Shown here piece after piece: positions 1 through 7,611 of a stretch of DNA of 26,278 nucleotides. The number at the start of each line of letters is the position of its first letter. Position 1 is the first letter of the stretch. This stretch comes from an uncultured Clostridium sp. GTDB taxonomy: Bacteria; Cyanobacteriota; Vampirovibrionia; Gastranaerophilales; Gastranaerophilaceae. The translations under genes were made by a program, and so were the position numbers. The stretch spans positions 1-26,278 of the forward strand of contig CAUDIU010000017.1 of NCBI GenBank assembly GCA_958449715.1, read 5' to 3'. The notes beneath the pieces were generated by a model. The model was not told the DNA's origin. It saw only the letters and a program-made list of their open reading frames with translations, and did not search any database.

Positions 1-63
1 ACAAAACTATTCTATGAAAAATTATATTGGGTTGTAATATCTCCATTAGGTAATTTTATTTGA
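1..63 (+). CDS. possible C-terminal end of a truncated gene (hypothetical)
   Basis: The first plus-strand frame is open from the window edge for 20 codons and ends in TGA at 61-63, with residues such as YWVVISPLGN. It could be the last part of a gene that begins outside the window. The stretch is too short to be sure: a second frame on the same strand is open for 11 codons, and a minus-strand frame is also open to the edge. No function can be assigned. Confidence 0.2.
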   Translation, partial: TKLFYEKLYWVVISPLGNFI

Positions 64-140
64 TTATTATACAAAAGCAATTTATAAAATTAATTAGTCA
101 GTCAAATTAAAAAAGTTTATAAAATCAAAAATTGTTTTTG

Positions 141-169
141 TTATAATTATTACTAAAGATTATTATAAT
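141..169 (+). promoter_or_regulatory. candidate promoter of the SIR2 defence gene
   Basis: TTATAA (141-146) and TATAAT (164-169) are separated by 17 bases, a sigma-70-like layout with a perfect -10 and a 4/6 match at -35. It lies about 45 bases before the ATG at 214, which has its own ribosome site (AGGGAAG, about 203-209). The surrounding DNA is extremely AT-rich, so chance matches are likely and a second TATAAT occurs at 142-147. Confidence 0.35.
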
Positions 170-213
170 ATTATTTGGCAAGTTCGAATATTAATGTAAT
201 TTAGGGAAGTTGA

Positions 214-3200
214 ATGAATTTAAGAAATTTTACATTAACAAGTATAAAAAAAATTCAAGAAGCACGACAAAAAGGAAAATTGATTATTTTTGTTGGCGCA
301 GGAGTTTCTCAAAATTCAAATTTACCGAGTTGGAATGATTTAGTTAATCAACTTGCACTAGATTTAGGTATTGAGAAAAAATTAATCCCAGAAGAATTGG
401 AAAAGACTTTAACAGAAGAACAAATCGAAATCCTTAAAAAACAAAAAATTCATTATAATACAGATGAATGTTTAAAAATACCACAATACTACTTTAATGA
501 ATTTGGAGAAGAAGAATATAATAATAAATTACATAATATTTTTTCTTGTAATTTAGAACCAAACCCTATTGACTATCTAATTGTTGATTTAGATCCTAAG
601 CACATTATAACTACAAATTACGATAATTTATTAGAAAAAACAGCTGAAAATATTGCTAAAACCCCATACTCTAAAGTATCTTGTGACAAAGAACTTGCAA
701 TAGCTTCAAACAATAATCTTATAATTAAAATGCATGGAGAACTTGATAAAATTGTATTAAAAGAACGCGATTATGATACATATTCAAATAATTTCAAATT
801 GATTGAAACATTTGTAAAGGGATTGATCGCAACAAATACAATTCTTTTTGTAGGATTTTCAGCAGAAGATGCTAATGTTAGAAAACTATTTCAATGGATA
901 CATGATATATTGGGTAATTCATGTCAGCCAGCATACTTATTGAATACTGATGAATATAAAAACAGTAACAAATCAAAAGAAGAAAAACGAGTAAAGTTTG
1001 AATATTTAAAAGATATGGGGATTTTTTCTCTTTACTATGATGAAATTCAAGACGATATCAAACAATTTGTATCAGATGATATTTTAATTGATTATAATAA
1101 AAAATATAAGCTTAAAGCCTTAGAAAAAGGACATGGTGAAAGATTATTTAAATTACTATATTTTATTATGAAAAAGAATGTTTCTAATGATACTTCTGAA
1201 TATATAGAAAATTGCTATCGTAAATTAAAGTATTTAGAATGTTTAAATTATATCCCCAATAATATTCTAGCTAAAGTATTTGGATGTAATCCAAAAGTAT
1301 TTATGCAATATGGTCTATATGGTTTAAAGCCATATCTTATAAAAAGTTTAAATGAGCTGAAATTAAAAATAGCATTAATAGATGAAAATCTATCCAATGA
1401 TAAATATTTGGAACTATTATATGATAACTCTTATCTTGAAGATGATATAAAAAAACAAATATACGATATTTATAATAAATATCGCTCAATTGAAAAAGAT
1501 CAGGTAATTGAAAATAAATTACAAAATGTAATAAATGATTTAAGAAATTTATATAAAATATCAAAAGATGAAAAAACTAAAATAGAGTATATTTGGTCTA
1601 AAATATATTCTACAGAACCAATCCCATCAAATAATGAAGAATTTAAAGATATTATATTATACAATTCTGATGGTATAAATAATGAACTTAAAAATATAAA
1701 TATTGATTATTCTGAAAATAATGTTAATGTATTCAAAAAAGCTTACTTATTGATAAAATTAGGAAAACATAAAGAGGCTTATTATGAATTTGAAAAAATT
1801 TCCTATGAAGCTAATAAAAATAATAATTTTATATTATATGTAATAGCAAGCTTTAATCAGTTTTATTTAGGAAAGCTACTACACAATAAGTATTATTTTA
1901 AATCAGATGATATAGATATTGAAAATATAAAAGATCAATATCTGAAAATTAATGTTGAAGATTTAATTGAGCGATTTATTCCTAGTGAAATTAAAGATAT
2001 TATCAAGTATATAACCAGTTTTGAGATTTTCAAAGAAGTTTATAGCAATGTTACTGACATTAATGATAAAATATCAACTACATACCAACATGTAAAAAAT
2101 GGGGGTAGTTCTTCTAATTCATATATACATGATTTATATAAATATCTAAATGAATTATTTGCTTATAGTAATTATAATTTCTATGTTTTTGAACATTATG
2201 AAGAATACAAAAAAGTTTTTAGAAAAGGTTTTGATAGTATTTTTGTCAGCTATTTAACAAATATAGAAGTTGAAGCCAATCAAGATAAACTATTATGGCG
2301 AACTAATTCCATTGAAAGTTTTGATTACTTTGACTTCTACCTACTAATTGAAACTTGTAAAGACCAAGATGTAGAAAAATTTTTAAAAGATATTCCTTCT
2401 ATTTTAAAATTGTGTGAACCAGATGTTGATAAAACAAAGTTAATCAGTGCATATAAAAATACTATTTCTGGATTTATTAATTATCAAATTGATAATAATT
2501 TTTATGGTAAATTCCATTTGTTTTTTAAATTATTTAGTAAAATTGATTTTTCCAAAGAAGAAGTATTTGAAATCATTGATAATTTAATTAAATTAATTAA
2601 TTTTGTTAACAATAATGAACTTGAAAATAAATTTAATTTTAATAACACAAAAAATAAAACTATATATTATTTCTTAGTTGACACTTATAATAAAAACTAT
2701 CCTCAAAAAGATTTTCTTAATAATGAACAACTTGAAAAACTTTTATATTTAACTATTGAAGAAAGTATAAATATAGATGCTAATTTTGCCAAATCTTTTA
2801 ATTACGATTGTATGCTAAGATACATTTGCGGAATTTTAAAGGGAGTAAACAGTTCTTATAAATTAAAAAATCAAAAGAAGTTTCTATCATTAGTTAATAA
2901 AATAAACAATGATCCTTATTGGAAATTATTTGTTATTACTTATATATACCCATTTATCATTGAACAAGATGATTTATATGATATAGCGCACAATCTTTTA
3001 GAAAATTGTTCAGCTGGTCAGTATGTAGATATTTTATTTCAATCTATATTCTCTAAAATTGTAAAAGTAGATAAAAAATTAGTTCAAAAAGTTCTTTTAT
3101 TATTAAAAAATGAGTTAGTTTTTAATCCTGGCAGAGTTGGACATTTCACTTATAATGTAACTTTGCTTCAACTATTAAGTTTAATTGATTACTTTATAAA

Positions 3201-3552
3201 AAATAATAAATTAACAAGTAAGAAAGTTATATGTGACTTAATTGAAGATTTGGATACTTATAAAGAAAACTATTTTAAACAAATTCGGGATTACAATTTT
3301 AAAGAAAATTATAATGATAATCTTATGATTATAAAAATCAATTCTCATTATAATGATATTGATTTTAGTGAAATAAACATAGAAATCTTAAGATATATCA
3401 AATCATCATCGTTAGATAGAGTAAAAGCATACTTCCAAAATAATCAAAATGAACGAGATAAATTTATAGAAAAATCTGTCGAACAACTTAAAAATATAAC
3501 AGATAAGAAAAAATATAAAGAAATTATAGATATAATAAAAAAACTAATTTAA
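214..3552 (+). CDS. SIR2-domain protein, probable anti-phage defence NADase (DSR-like)
   Basis: This is a 1112-residue protein with an N-terminal SIR2-like domain (about residues 10-285) and a long C-terminal region with no recognised motif. The SIR2 signatures are visible in order: the nucleotide-binding loop FVGAGVS (26-32), TTNYDNLLE (133-141), KMHGE (172-176) and LFVGFSAEDANVR (211-223). N135 and H174 sit where the catalytic Asn and His of defence sirtuins (DSR2, ThsA) lie. Known DSR proteins deplete NAD+ when they sense a phage component through the C-terminal part and abort infection; here that role is inferred. The region after 290 is predicted helical (a TPR-like stretch near 510-560), and I see no P-loop, so an Avs5-type SIR2-STAND protein is less likely. 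It stands alone on the strand with no obvious partner. The gene is clearly more AT-rich than the housekeeping genes to its right, which fits horizontal acquisition. Start ATG 214 has an AGGGAAG ribosome site. Confidence 0.85.
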   Translation: MNLRNFTLTSIKKIQEARQKGKLIIFVGAGVSQNSNLPSWNDLVNQLALDLGIEKKLIPEELEKTLTEEQIEILKKQKIHYNTDECLKIPQYYFNEFGEEEYNNKLHNIFSCNLEPNPIDYLIVDLDPKHIITTNYDNLLEKTAENIAKTPYSKVSCDKELAIASNNNLIIKMHGELDKIVLKERDYDTYSNNFKLIETFVKGLIATNTILFVGFSAEDANVRKLFQWIHDILGNSCQPAYLLNTDEYKNSNKSKEEKRVKFEYLKDMGIFSLYYDEIQDDIKQFVSDDILIDYNKKYKLKALEKGHGERLFKLLYFIMKKNVSNDTSEYIENCYRKLKYLECLNYIPNNILAKVFGCNPKVFMQYGLYGLKPYLIKSLNELKLKIALIDENLSNDKYLELLYDNSYLEDDIKKQIYDIYNKYRSIEKDQVIENKLQNVINDLRNLYKISKDEKTKIEYIWSKIYSTEPIPSNNEEFKDIILYNSDGINNELKNINIDYSENNVNVFKKAYLLIKLGKHKEAYYEFEKISYEANKNNNFILYVIASFNQFYLGKLLHNKYYFKSDDIDIENIKDQYLKINVEDLIERFIPSEIKDIIKYITSFEIFKEVYSNVTDINDKISTTYQHVKNGGSSSNSYIHDLYKYLNELFAYSNYNFYVFEHYEEYKKVFRKGFDSIFVSYLTNIEVEANQDKLLWRTNSIESFDYFDFYLLIETCKDQDVEKFLKDIPSILKLCEPDVDKTKLISAYKNTISGFINYQIDNNFYGKFHLFFKLFSKIDFSKEEVFEIIDNLIKLINFVNNNELENKFNFNNTKNKTIYYFLVDTYNKNYPQKDFLNNEQLEKLLYLTIEESINIDANFAKSFNYDCMLRYICGILKGVNSSYKLKNQKKFLSLVNKINNDPYWKLFVITYIYPFIIEQDDLYDIAHNLLENCSAGQYVDILFQSIFSKIVKVDKKLVQKVLLLLKNELVFNPGRVGHFTYNVTLLQLLSLIDYFIKNNKLTSKKVICDLIEDLDTYKENYFKQIRDYNFKENYNDNLMIIKINSHYNDIDFSEINIEILRYIKSSSLDRVKAYFQNNQNERDKFIEKSVEQLKNITDKKKYKEIIDIIKKLI

Positions 3553-3903
3553 AATTCTATATATCTTTAAACCATAAATGTTATCAATAAAATTTATTCA
3601 TTATTAGAAATTGTTATAACTATTAGTACAGTGAAAAATTTAATTATTGAATAATATTATTTCTTAACATCCTTTTTCTCGTGGAAACGGAAGTCTAACA
3701 AATATCCAATTAGGCTAAAACGTACACTACAAAAGCTTTTACAAAAGGACTCTTTTTATTTGCAAAAAGAGAATTTGCGATCCCTTAACCCAAAATTCTC
3801 TAAATTCTCTCTTTTTAAATTCTCTTGATTTTGTTATATCGCGCACAGTGCACGCATTTGCTCTATATAAAACGGCGCTAGCTCTCGCTATGACTGGTAA
3901 AAT
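3553..3903. other. non-coding spacer between the defence gene and ssrA
   Basis: No convincing gene is seen on either strand. The left half is AT-rich like the defence gene. At 3750-3771 there is an 8-bp hairpin (CTCTTTTT/AAAAAGAG, six-base loop) that could be a weak terminator. Three copies of AAATTCTCT lie at 3793-3801, 3802-3810 and 3817-3825, with the reverse form near 3769. From about 3838 to 3900 the DNA becomes visibly more GC-rich (GCGCACAGTGCACGC, GGCGCTAGC), resembling the native chromosome that abuts the 3' end of ssrA. The junction of foreign and native DNA may therefore lie near 3830, but I see no clear att repeat. Confidence 0.5.
3750..3771. terminator. weak hairpin, possible terminator downstream of ssrA or the SIR2 gene
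   Basis: CTCTTTTT (3750-3757) pairs with AAAAAGAG (3764-3771) around a six-base loop. The stem is AT-rich, and on the minus strand it is followed by TCCTTTTGT, so it would be a poor but possible terminator for ssrA transcription. Confidence 0.25.
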
Positions 3904-4295
3904 TGGAGACGAGGGGAGTCGAACCCCTGTCCAAAATGGATCTTGACAAACTTCTACGAGTGTAGATATTAATTCTCTCGGATTATGCAGGGAATATCAT
4001 AACCTTTGTTATAATCCAAAGTGTTTTTTGCGGAAACACTAACCTTTAACGGTTATCTTGATGCATCTACCGTCATTGATGCACTGCCGCTTGCATGATG
4101 GACCCATATCACCGGCAAGCTGGGTAATATGAGTAGCTATAATTAGCGACTATGCAGCTAAAGCTTGAGCTCTAGAGAAGTCTGCTTTAATTACGTTGTT
4201 AGCATTTAATTTAGTTTGCTCGTTGATGACCGAGAACAGCGCTCGGACTCGCAATTCATCTCAACCGAACATCCTGTCAAATCCAAAACGTCCCC
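3904..4295 (-). ncRNA. ssrA: transfer-messenger RNA (tmRNA)
   Basis: tmRNA rescues ribosomes stalled on broken mRNAs by acting first as tRNA-Ala and then as a message that adds a degradation tag. On the minus strand it begins GGGGACG at 4295 and ends with the T-arm (GGGGTTCGACTCCCC) and CGTCTCC-A at 3904. The 5' and 3' ends pair as the 7-bp acceptor stem with one G-U. CCA is not encoded and must be added. The tag reading frame runs from the resume codon GCT (4203-4201) to TAG (4152-4150) and encodes ANNVIKADFSRAQALAA, ending in the usual protease-recognised LAA-type tail with A-L-A-A. A one-piece (not permuted) tmRNA. Its 3' end faces the SIR2 gene, and ssrA 3' ends are common integration sites. 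Confidence 0.96.
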
Positions 4296-4323
4296 ATATT
4301 TAGTTTTAAATGTGCTATTTTAT

Positions 4324-4351
4324 ATTATAAACTATTTCTTTTTTATTTCAA
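4324..4351 (-). promoter_or_regulatory. ssrA promoter
   Basis: On the minus strand TTGAAA (4351-4346) and TATAAT (4329-4324) are 16 bases apart, giving a start near 4317 and a roughly 20-base leader before the mature tmRNA 5' end at 4295, which RNase P would remove. It fits tightly between the stop codon of the upstream HTH gene (4356) and ssrA. Confidence 0.6.
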
Positions 4352-4355
4352 GCGA

Positions 4356-4760
4356 TTATTCTGTTATGTGGAATGAACATTTTGAACAATGAGCTTTGGG
4401 ATGAAGCATTAAATTGTCTTCTAAATCATACAATCTTGCAATTCTTGTAACTAATGGTGCTCCGCATTTTGGGCATTTTAAGCCGCCGGCTCCATTTAAA
4501 ATTAGTTCTTTTAAGCTATCGATTATTTCTTGTGATACTGTGTAACTTGTAAAATCTTTTTCTAAAGATTTTATTTCTTCTGGTAAACATTTTAATACTT
4601 TTGCTAAGTTTTGTCTTACAGTTACAGGTAGAAAAAGTTCTTTTCCTGCTTCAATATCTTCTATATAATTTAGTGGAAGATTACATTCTTTTGCTAATCC
4701 TTTAGGAGAAAGACCTATTTCATCTCTTTTATGTTGAATAAATTGTGCTAATGTTTTCAT
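4356..4760 (-). CDS. XRE-type helix-turn-helix regulator with C-terminal zinc ribbon
   Basis: This 134-residue protein has an N-terminal Cro/C1-type DNA-binding domain (about residues 4-66; 'FIQHKRDEIGLSPKGLAKECNL' region with the recognition helix around LPLNYIEDIEAGK) and a C-terminal zinc-ribbon with two knuckles, C96-P-K-C99 and C125-S-K-C128. Such proteins are usually transcription factors; the target is unknown. The ATG at 4760 is chosen because the HTH fold starts at once after it. No Shine-Dalgarno precedes it, and a -10-like TATAAAAT ends only 8 bases upstream, suggesting a leaderless or nearly leaderless message. A large inverted repeat covers the promoter (4778-4810), so autoregulation is plausible. 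It lies between the 339-residue lipoprotein-like gene and ssrA on the same strand. Confidence 0.85.
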   Translation of the reverse strand: MKTLAQFIQHKRDEIGLSPKGLAKECNLPLNYIEDIEAGKELFLPVTVRQNLAKVLKCLPEEIKSLEKDFTSYTVSQEIIDSLKELILNGAGGLKCPKCGAPLVTRIARLYDLEDNLMLHPKAHCSKCSFHITE

Positions 4761-4769
4761 AATTTTTAT

Positions 4770-4810
4770 TTTATAGCGTAAACACCCTCTTTATTCAAGA
4801 GGGTGTTTAC
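4770..4810 (-). promoter_or_regulatory. promoter of the HTH gene with flanking inverted repeat (possible operator)
   Basis: TTGAAT (4798-4793) and TATAAA (4775-4770) on the minus strand are exactly 17 bases apart. A perfect 13-bp inverted repeat (4778-4790 paired with 4798-4810, arm GTAAACACCCTCT, seven-base centre) overlaps the -35 box and the spacer. The repeat could also fold as an RNA hairpin ending the upstream gene, but neither strand shows a U-run after it, so an operator for the HTH protein is the better reading. It is inferred, not proven. Confidence 0.5.
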
Positions 4811-4841
4811 AAGTTGTGTAGAAAAAATTTTTAGGTAATTA

Positions 4842-5861
4842 TTATTCTTCGTATTTCCAGCCTGGATGTTTATAGTCATCACTTCTTTTTGCATAGTCAG
4901 AATATACGACAGATTGGTCAAAATCATATTGTGCAAATTCTGGATTTCCATTTTCATCGTAAATTGGTTCCCCAGTTTCTTCGTCAATAATTAATGCACC
5001 GTATAAGAATGAACCTGGGTTTGTACCTTTTTCATAATTTCCACGGTATACTAAATTATTATTATTATCAAAGATTGAACGAATATTTTGTTTTCTATCT
5101 CTGCCGTTTGTGCGGACTTCATAACCTGCATAATTCCATAAGTATTGTTCATCATCTTCAGGTTTTTTATCTGTATTTGCAACATATCTTGTGATTTTTA
5201 TACCTTTACCAGGTACATCTGTTACTACTGATTTTAAATAAGATGTTTTTGGATTTGTAGAATCATACAAGTCTAAAACTTTAGTTACAACGGCCAATTC
5301 TCTTTTATTTGTGCCAACACTATCTACCATTGATTCATAAAATTTATTATCGTATCTGTTATGAGATTTTGAACCAACATATACGACACTATCTAGACCA
5401 GAACCATCTGGTACAGGTCCATCGATTGGAATTCCGATGTTTTGACCTTGAGCAATTAATGAATCGCCAATGTGGAATGGATAATCTTTTACATAGATAG
5501 GTTTAATTTCGGTGTGAATTATTGTGTCTGTGTCATGTATTGTGTCTGGTTTAATAATTGTAATTGTATCGTGGTGGTGGCAACCTCCGCCAATAATTGT
5601 TGCATTTGCAGAAGAAGAAGATGATGATGATGAGCTTGCTTCTGCTATTACATCATCAGGTGCACAGCTTGTGATAGTATTTGCAGTTGCTCCTAATGCC
5701 ATTAGACCAAGAATCATATTTCTCATCGCCTTACTAGAATCTTTTGATATAGATGATTGTGGCTTAGAGTAATGATTAACGTTTTGTTTTTTATTGTGAG
5801 TTTTGTTTTGCCCTTCAAAATTTAAGGCTTTTAAACTACTATTAATTGCTTTGACTTCCAT
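4842..5861 (-). CDS. lipoprotein-like protein of unknown function with DTI-repeat linker
   Basis: I do not recognise a functional family in this 339-residue protein. The N terminus carries LNFEG (13-17), then a basic, Asn-rich stretch, then a hydrophobic segment (about 47-60) ending in the lipobox-like ITSC66. It is followed by nine consecutive serines (76-84), GGGCHHHD (91-98) and a linker rich in DTI/DTDTII repeats, similar to the segment seen after the lipidated Cys in many Bacteroidota lipoproteins. The remaining 200 residues are acidic and soluble, probably an extracellular domain. ATG 5861 has a good ribosome site (GGAGGT). A start at Met46 (5726) would give a more classical lipoprotein signal peptide but has only AAGG two bases away. 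It could be a surface lipoprotein; the 45-residue extension ahead of the signal is odd. Confidence 0.75.
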   Translation of the reverse strand: MEVKAINSSLKALNFEGQNKTHNKKQNVNHYSKPQSSISKDSSKAMRNMILGLMALGATANTITSCAPDDVIAEASSSSSSSSSANATIIGGGCHHHDTITIIKPDTIHDTDTIIHTEIKPIYVKDYPFHIGDSLIAQGQNIGIPIDGPVPDGSGLDSVVYVGSKSHNRYDNKFYESMVDSVGTNKRELAVVTKVLDLYDSTNPKTSYLKSVVTDVPGKGIKITRYVANTDKKPEDDEQYLWNYAGYEVRTNGRDRKQNIRSIFDNNNNLVYRGNYEKGTNPGSFLYGALIIDEETGEPIYDENGNPEFAQYDFDQSVVYSDYAKRSDDYKHPGWKYEE

Positions 5862-5912
5862 TTAGGTATTTACCTCCATTTTCTACACATTTTAATTGTA
5901 TGTATATAAAAG

Positions 5913-5961
5913 AAAAACATGTTTTTAGTTGCTAATGAAATAATGATAAAAACATGTTTTT
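5913..5961. repeat. pair of identical palindromes AAAAACATGTTTTT (terminator or operator)
   Basis: The same 14-base perfect palindrome occurs at 5913-5926 and 5948-5961, 35 bases apart. It lies after the recA stop (6018) and before the 339-residue gene (start 5861), both on the minus strand. The copies could pair with one another as a 14-bp stem with a 21-base loop, followed on the minus strand by CTTTTATA, which would serve as a recA terminator. Alternatively they are two operator half-sets upstream of the lipoprotein-like gene. Confidence 0.55.
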
Positions 5962-6017
5962 TGACTAAATTAGTGTTATATCTGCTTTTAAGCCGCTTTA
6001 CATTTGTTAATATTAAA

Positions 6018-7043
6018 CTATGAAGCAGCTAACTTTTCTCTTACTAATGTTTCAATTGTATTTAAAATATCTGGGTTTTCTGCTAAAAAGTCTCTTGCTT
6101 TATCTCTGCCTTGTCCTAATTTTTCTTCATTAAAGCTAAACCAAGAACCAGCTTTTTTTACGATATCAAGATTTACAGCAACATCTAAGATATTTCCAAT
6201 TTTGCAAATTCCTTTACCGAAAATAATATCGAATTCAGCAGTTCTAAATGGAGGGGCAACTTTATTTTTTAGGACTCTTACACGAACGTGGTTTCCTACA
6301 TCACCGTCTTCACCTTTTACTCCTTCTGTGCGTTTAATTTCCATACGAACAGAAGCATAATATTTTAAAGCATTTCCACCTGTTGTAGTTTCAGGATTCC
6401 CATACATTACACCAATTTTCATTCTTAATTGGTTAATGAAAATTACTGTAGTATTTGTTTTTCCGATAATACCTGTCAATTTTCTTAGAGCTTTACTCAT
6501 TAAACGAGCTTGAAGACCCATTTGTTGATCTTCCATAGATCCTTCAATTTCTGCTTTTGGAACAAGTGCTGCTACAGAGTCTACAACTACTACATCAACA
6601 GCTCCAGAACGTACAAGTTCTTCTGTAATATCAAGAGCTTGTTCTCCGGTATCAGGTTGTGAAATTAATAAATCGTCTACTTGAACTCCAAGATTTCTTG
6701 CGTATTCAGGATCTAATGCATGCTCTGCATCTACGAATGCTGCAATTCCGCCTCTTTTTTGGCATTCAGCAACGATATGTTGAGCTAAAGTAGTTTTTCC
6801 TGAACTTTCTGGTCCATATATTTCAATAATACGCCCCCTAGGAATTCCACCTATACCTAAAGCAACATCTAGGGAAAGGGCTCCTGTTGGGATAGCATCT
6901 ACATTTACAGTAGCCTTATCGCCAAGTTTCATTATTGAACCTTTTCCAAAATCTTTTTCGATTTTTTCTATTGCAAGTTTTAATGCTTTACTTCTTTCAT
7001 CTAAATTTGATGTTGTTTCGTTTTCTTTTTCTTTTACTGCCAT
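6018..7043 (-). CDS. recA: recombinase RecA
   Basis: RecA coats single-stranded DNA, catalyses strand exchange and triggers LexA self-cleavage in the SOS response. The 341-residue length is typical. Walker A GPESSGKT (77-84), Walker B VVVVDS (151-156) and the DNA-binding L2 loop region (about 204-227, starting NQLRMKIGVMYGNPET) are intact. The start has a good ribosome site (AAAGGAA) seven bases before ATG. It is the second gene of a two-gene unit, 41 bases after the MerR-like gene, with no promoter or terminator obvious in the gap. I see no standard SOS box directly before it. A pair of palindromes at 5913-5961 may end the transcript. Confidence 0.98.
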   Translation of the reverse strand: MAVKEKENETTSNLDERSKALKLAIEKIEKDFGKGSIMKLGDKATVNVDAIPTGALSLDVALGIGGIPRGRIIEIYGPESSGKTTLAQHIVAECQKRGGIAAFVDAEHALDPEYARNLGVQVDDLLISQPDTGEQALDITEELVRSGAVDVVVVDSVAALVPKAEIEGSMEDQQMGLQARLMSKALRKLTGIIGKTNTTVIFINQLRMKIGVMYGNPETTTGGNALKYYASVRMEIKRTEGVKGEDGDVGNHVRVRVLKNKVAPPFRTAEFDIIFGKGICKIGNILDVAVNLDIVKKAGSWFSFNEEKLGQGRDKARDFLAENPDILNTIETLVREKLAAS

Positions 7044-7084
7044 TGTGTAATTCCTTTAATTATTGACGGGCAAGTATAATCTTG

Positions 7085-7582
7085 TTATTCCCAAACGTGT
7101 TTTTCTTTCTTTTTATAAAATCCTAGACCTACTGGTTTGTATGAGTGTAAGTCATTTTTTAATTGATAAATTTCTTTATTTAGATCAATAATTTTTTGTC
7201 TTAATGTTTCATTGTCTGTTTTACAACGAATAAGTTCTACAACTACTTCGTCCATGCCTTCAAGTTTTTCGTCAATAACTTTGGCTATTCTGTTGCTTAA
7301 CTTATTTTCCATTTCTTTTAAAGAGTTTAAAATATTAAGAATTGCTGATGGTTGTTTCGCATCAGTTCTTGCAGGAGGTAAAGATGCTCCTTTCATAGCT
7401 TGAACTTTTCTTAAATTTTTTACTTCTTCATAAGAAAAATAAGTTTGTCCTTTGCTGTTTTTTCTAGGTAATATAGAAGCTCGTTTGCATAATTCAACAA
7501 TTTCTTTATTATCTGTTTTTAAAATACTTCTCACTTCTTGAGGAGATAAGGTTTTCCCCTTCAATTCTTGTTCTAATATCAT
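7085..7582 (-). CDS. MerR-like helix-turn-helix protein with coiled coil, upstream of recA
   Basis: This 165-residue protein has an N-terminal winged-HTH of MerR/excisionase type (about residues 12-65; LSPQEVRSIL, then ILPRKNSKGQTYFSYEEVKNLRKVQAMKG), followed by a heptad-like coiled coil (about 85-145) rich in Leu, Ile and charged residues, and a basic-aromatic tail. The domain order suggests a dimeric DNA-binding protein; no effector domain is visible. It is the first gene of the recA transcript, with an AGAGGGA ribosome site before ATG 7582. It may regulate the operon or act with RecA, but this is speculation from context. A plasmid-partition-type or chromosome-binding role is an alternative. 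Confidence 0.75.
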   Translation of the reverse strand: MILEQELKGKTLSPQEVRSILKTDNKEIVELCKRASILPRKNSKGQTYFSYEEVKNLRKVQAMKGASLPPARTDAKQPSAILNILNSLKEMENKLSNRIAKVIDEKLEGMDEVVVELIRCKTDNETLRQKIIDLNKEIYQLKNDLHSYKPVGLGFYKKKEKHVWE

Positions 7583-7611
7583 CTTCTATCCCTCTAAATT
7601 TCTCCAATTAT

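Noticed and set aside
214..3552. Avs5-type SIR2-STAND NTPase
   Set aside because: No Walker A motif (GxxxxGK[ST]) occurs after the SIR2 domain.
3780..3830. CRISPR array suggested by the repeated AAATTCTCT units
   Set aside because: The units are 9 bases with no regular spacers; this is a short AT-rich tandem/inverted repeat.
4766..4987. 73-residue minus-strand open frame overlapping the end of the lipoprotein-like gene
   Set aside because: It lies inside and beside the 339-residue gene in another frame, crosses the inverted repeat at 4778-4810, has no ribosome site and no recognisable sequence.
5524..5772. 82-residue plus-strand frame across the Ser-repeat region
   Set aside because: It is the antisense shadow of the Ser-run and signal segment; its acidic run EEEDDDDE is simply the complement of the Ser codons.
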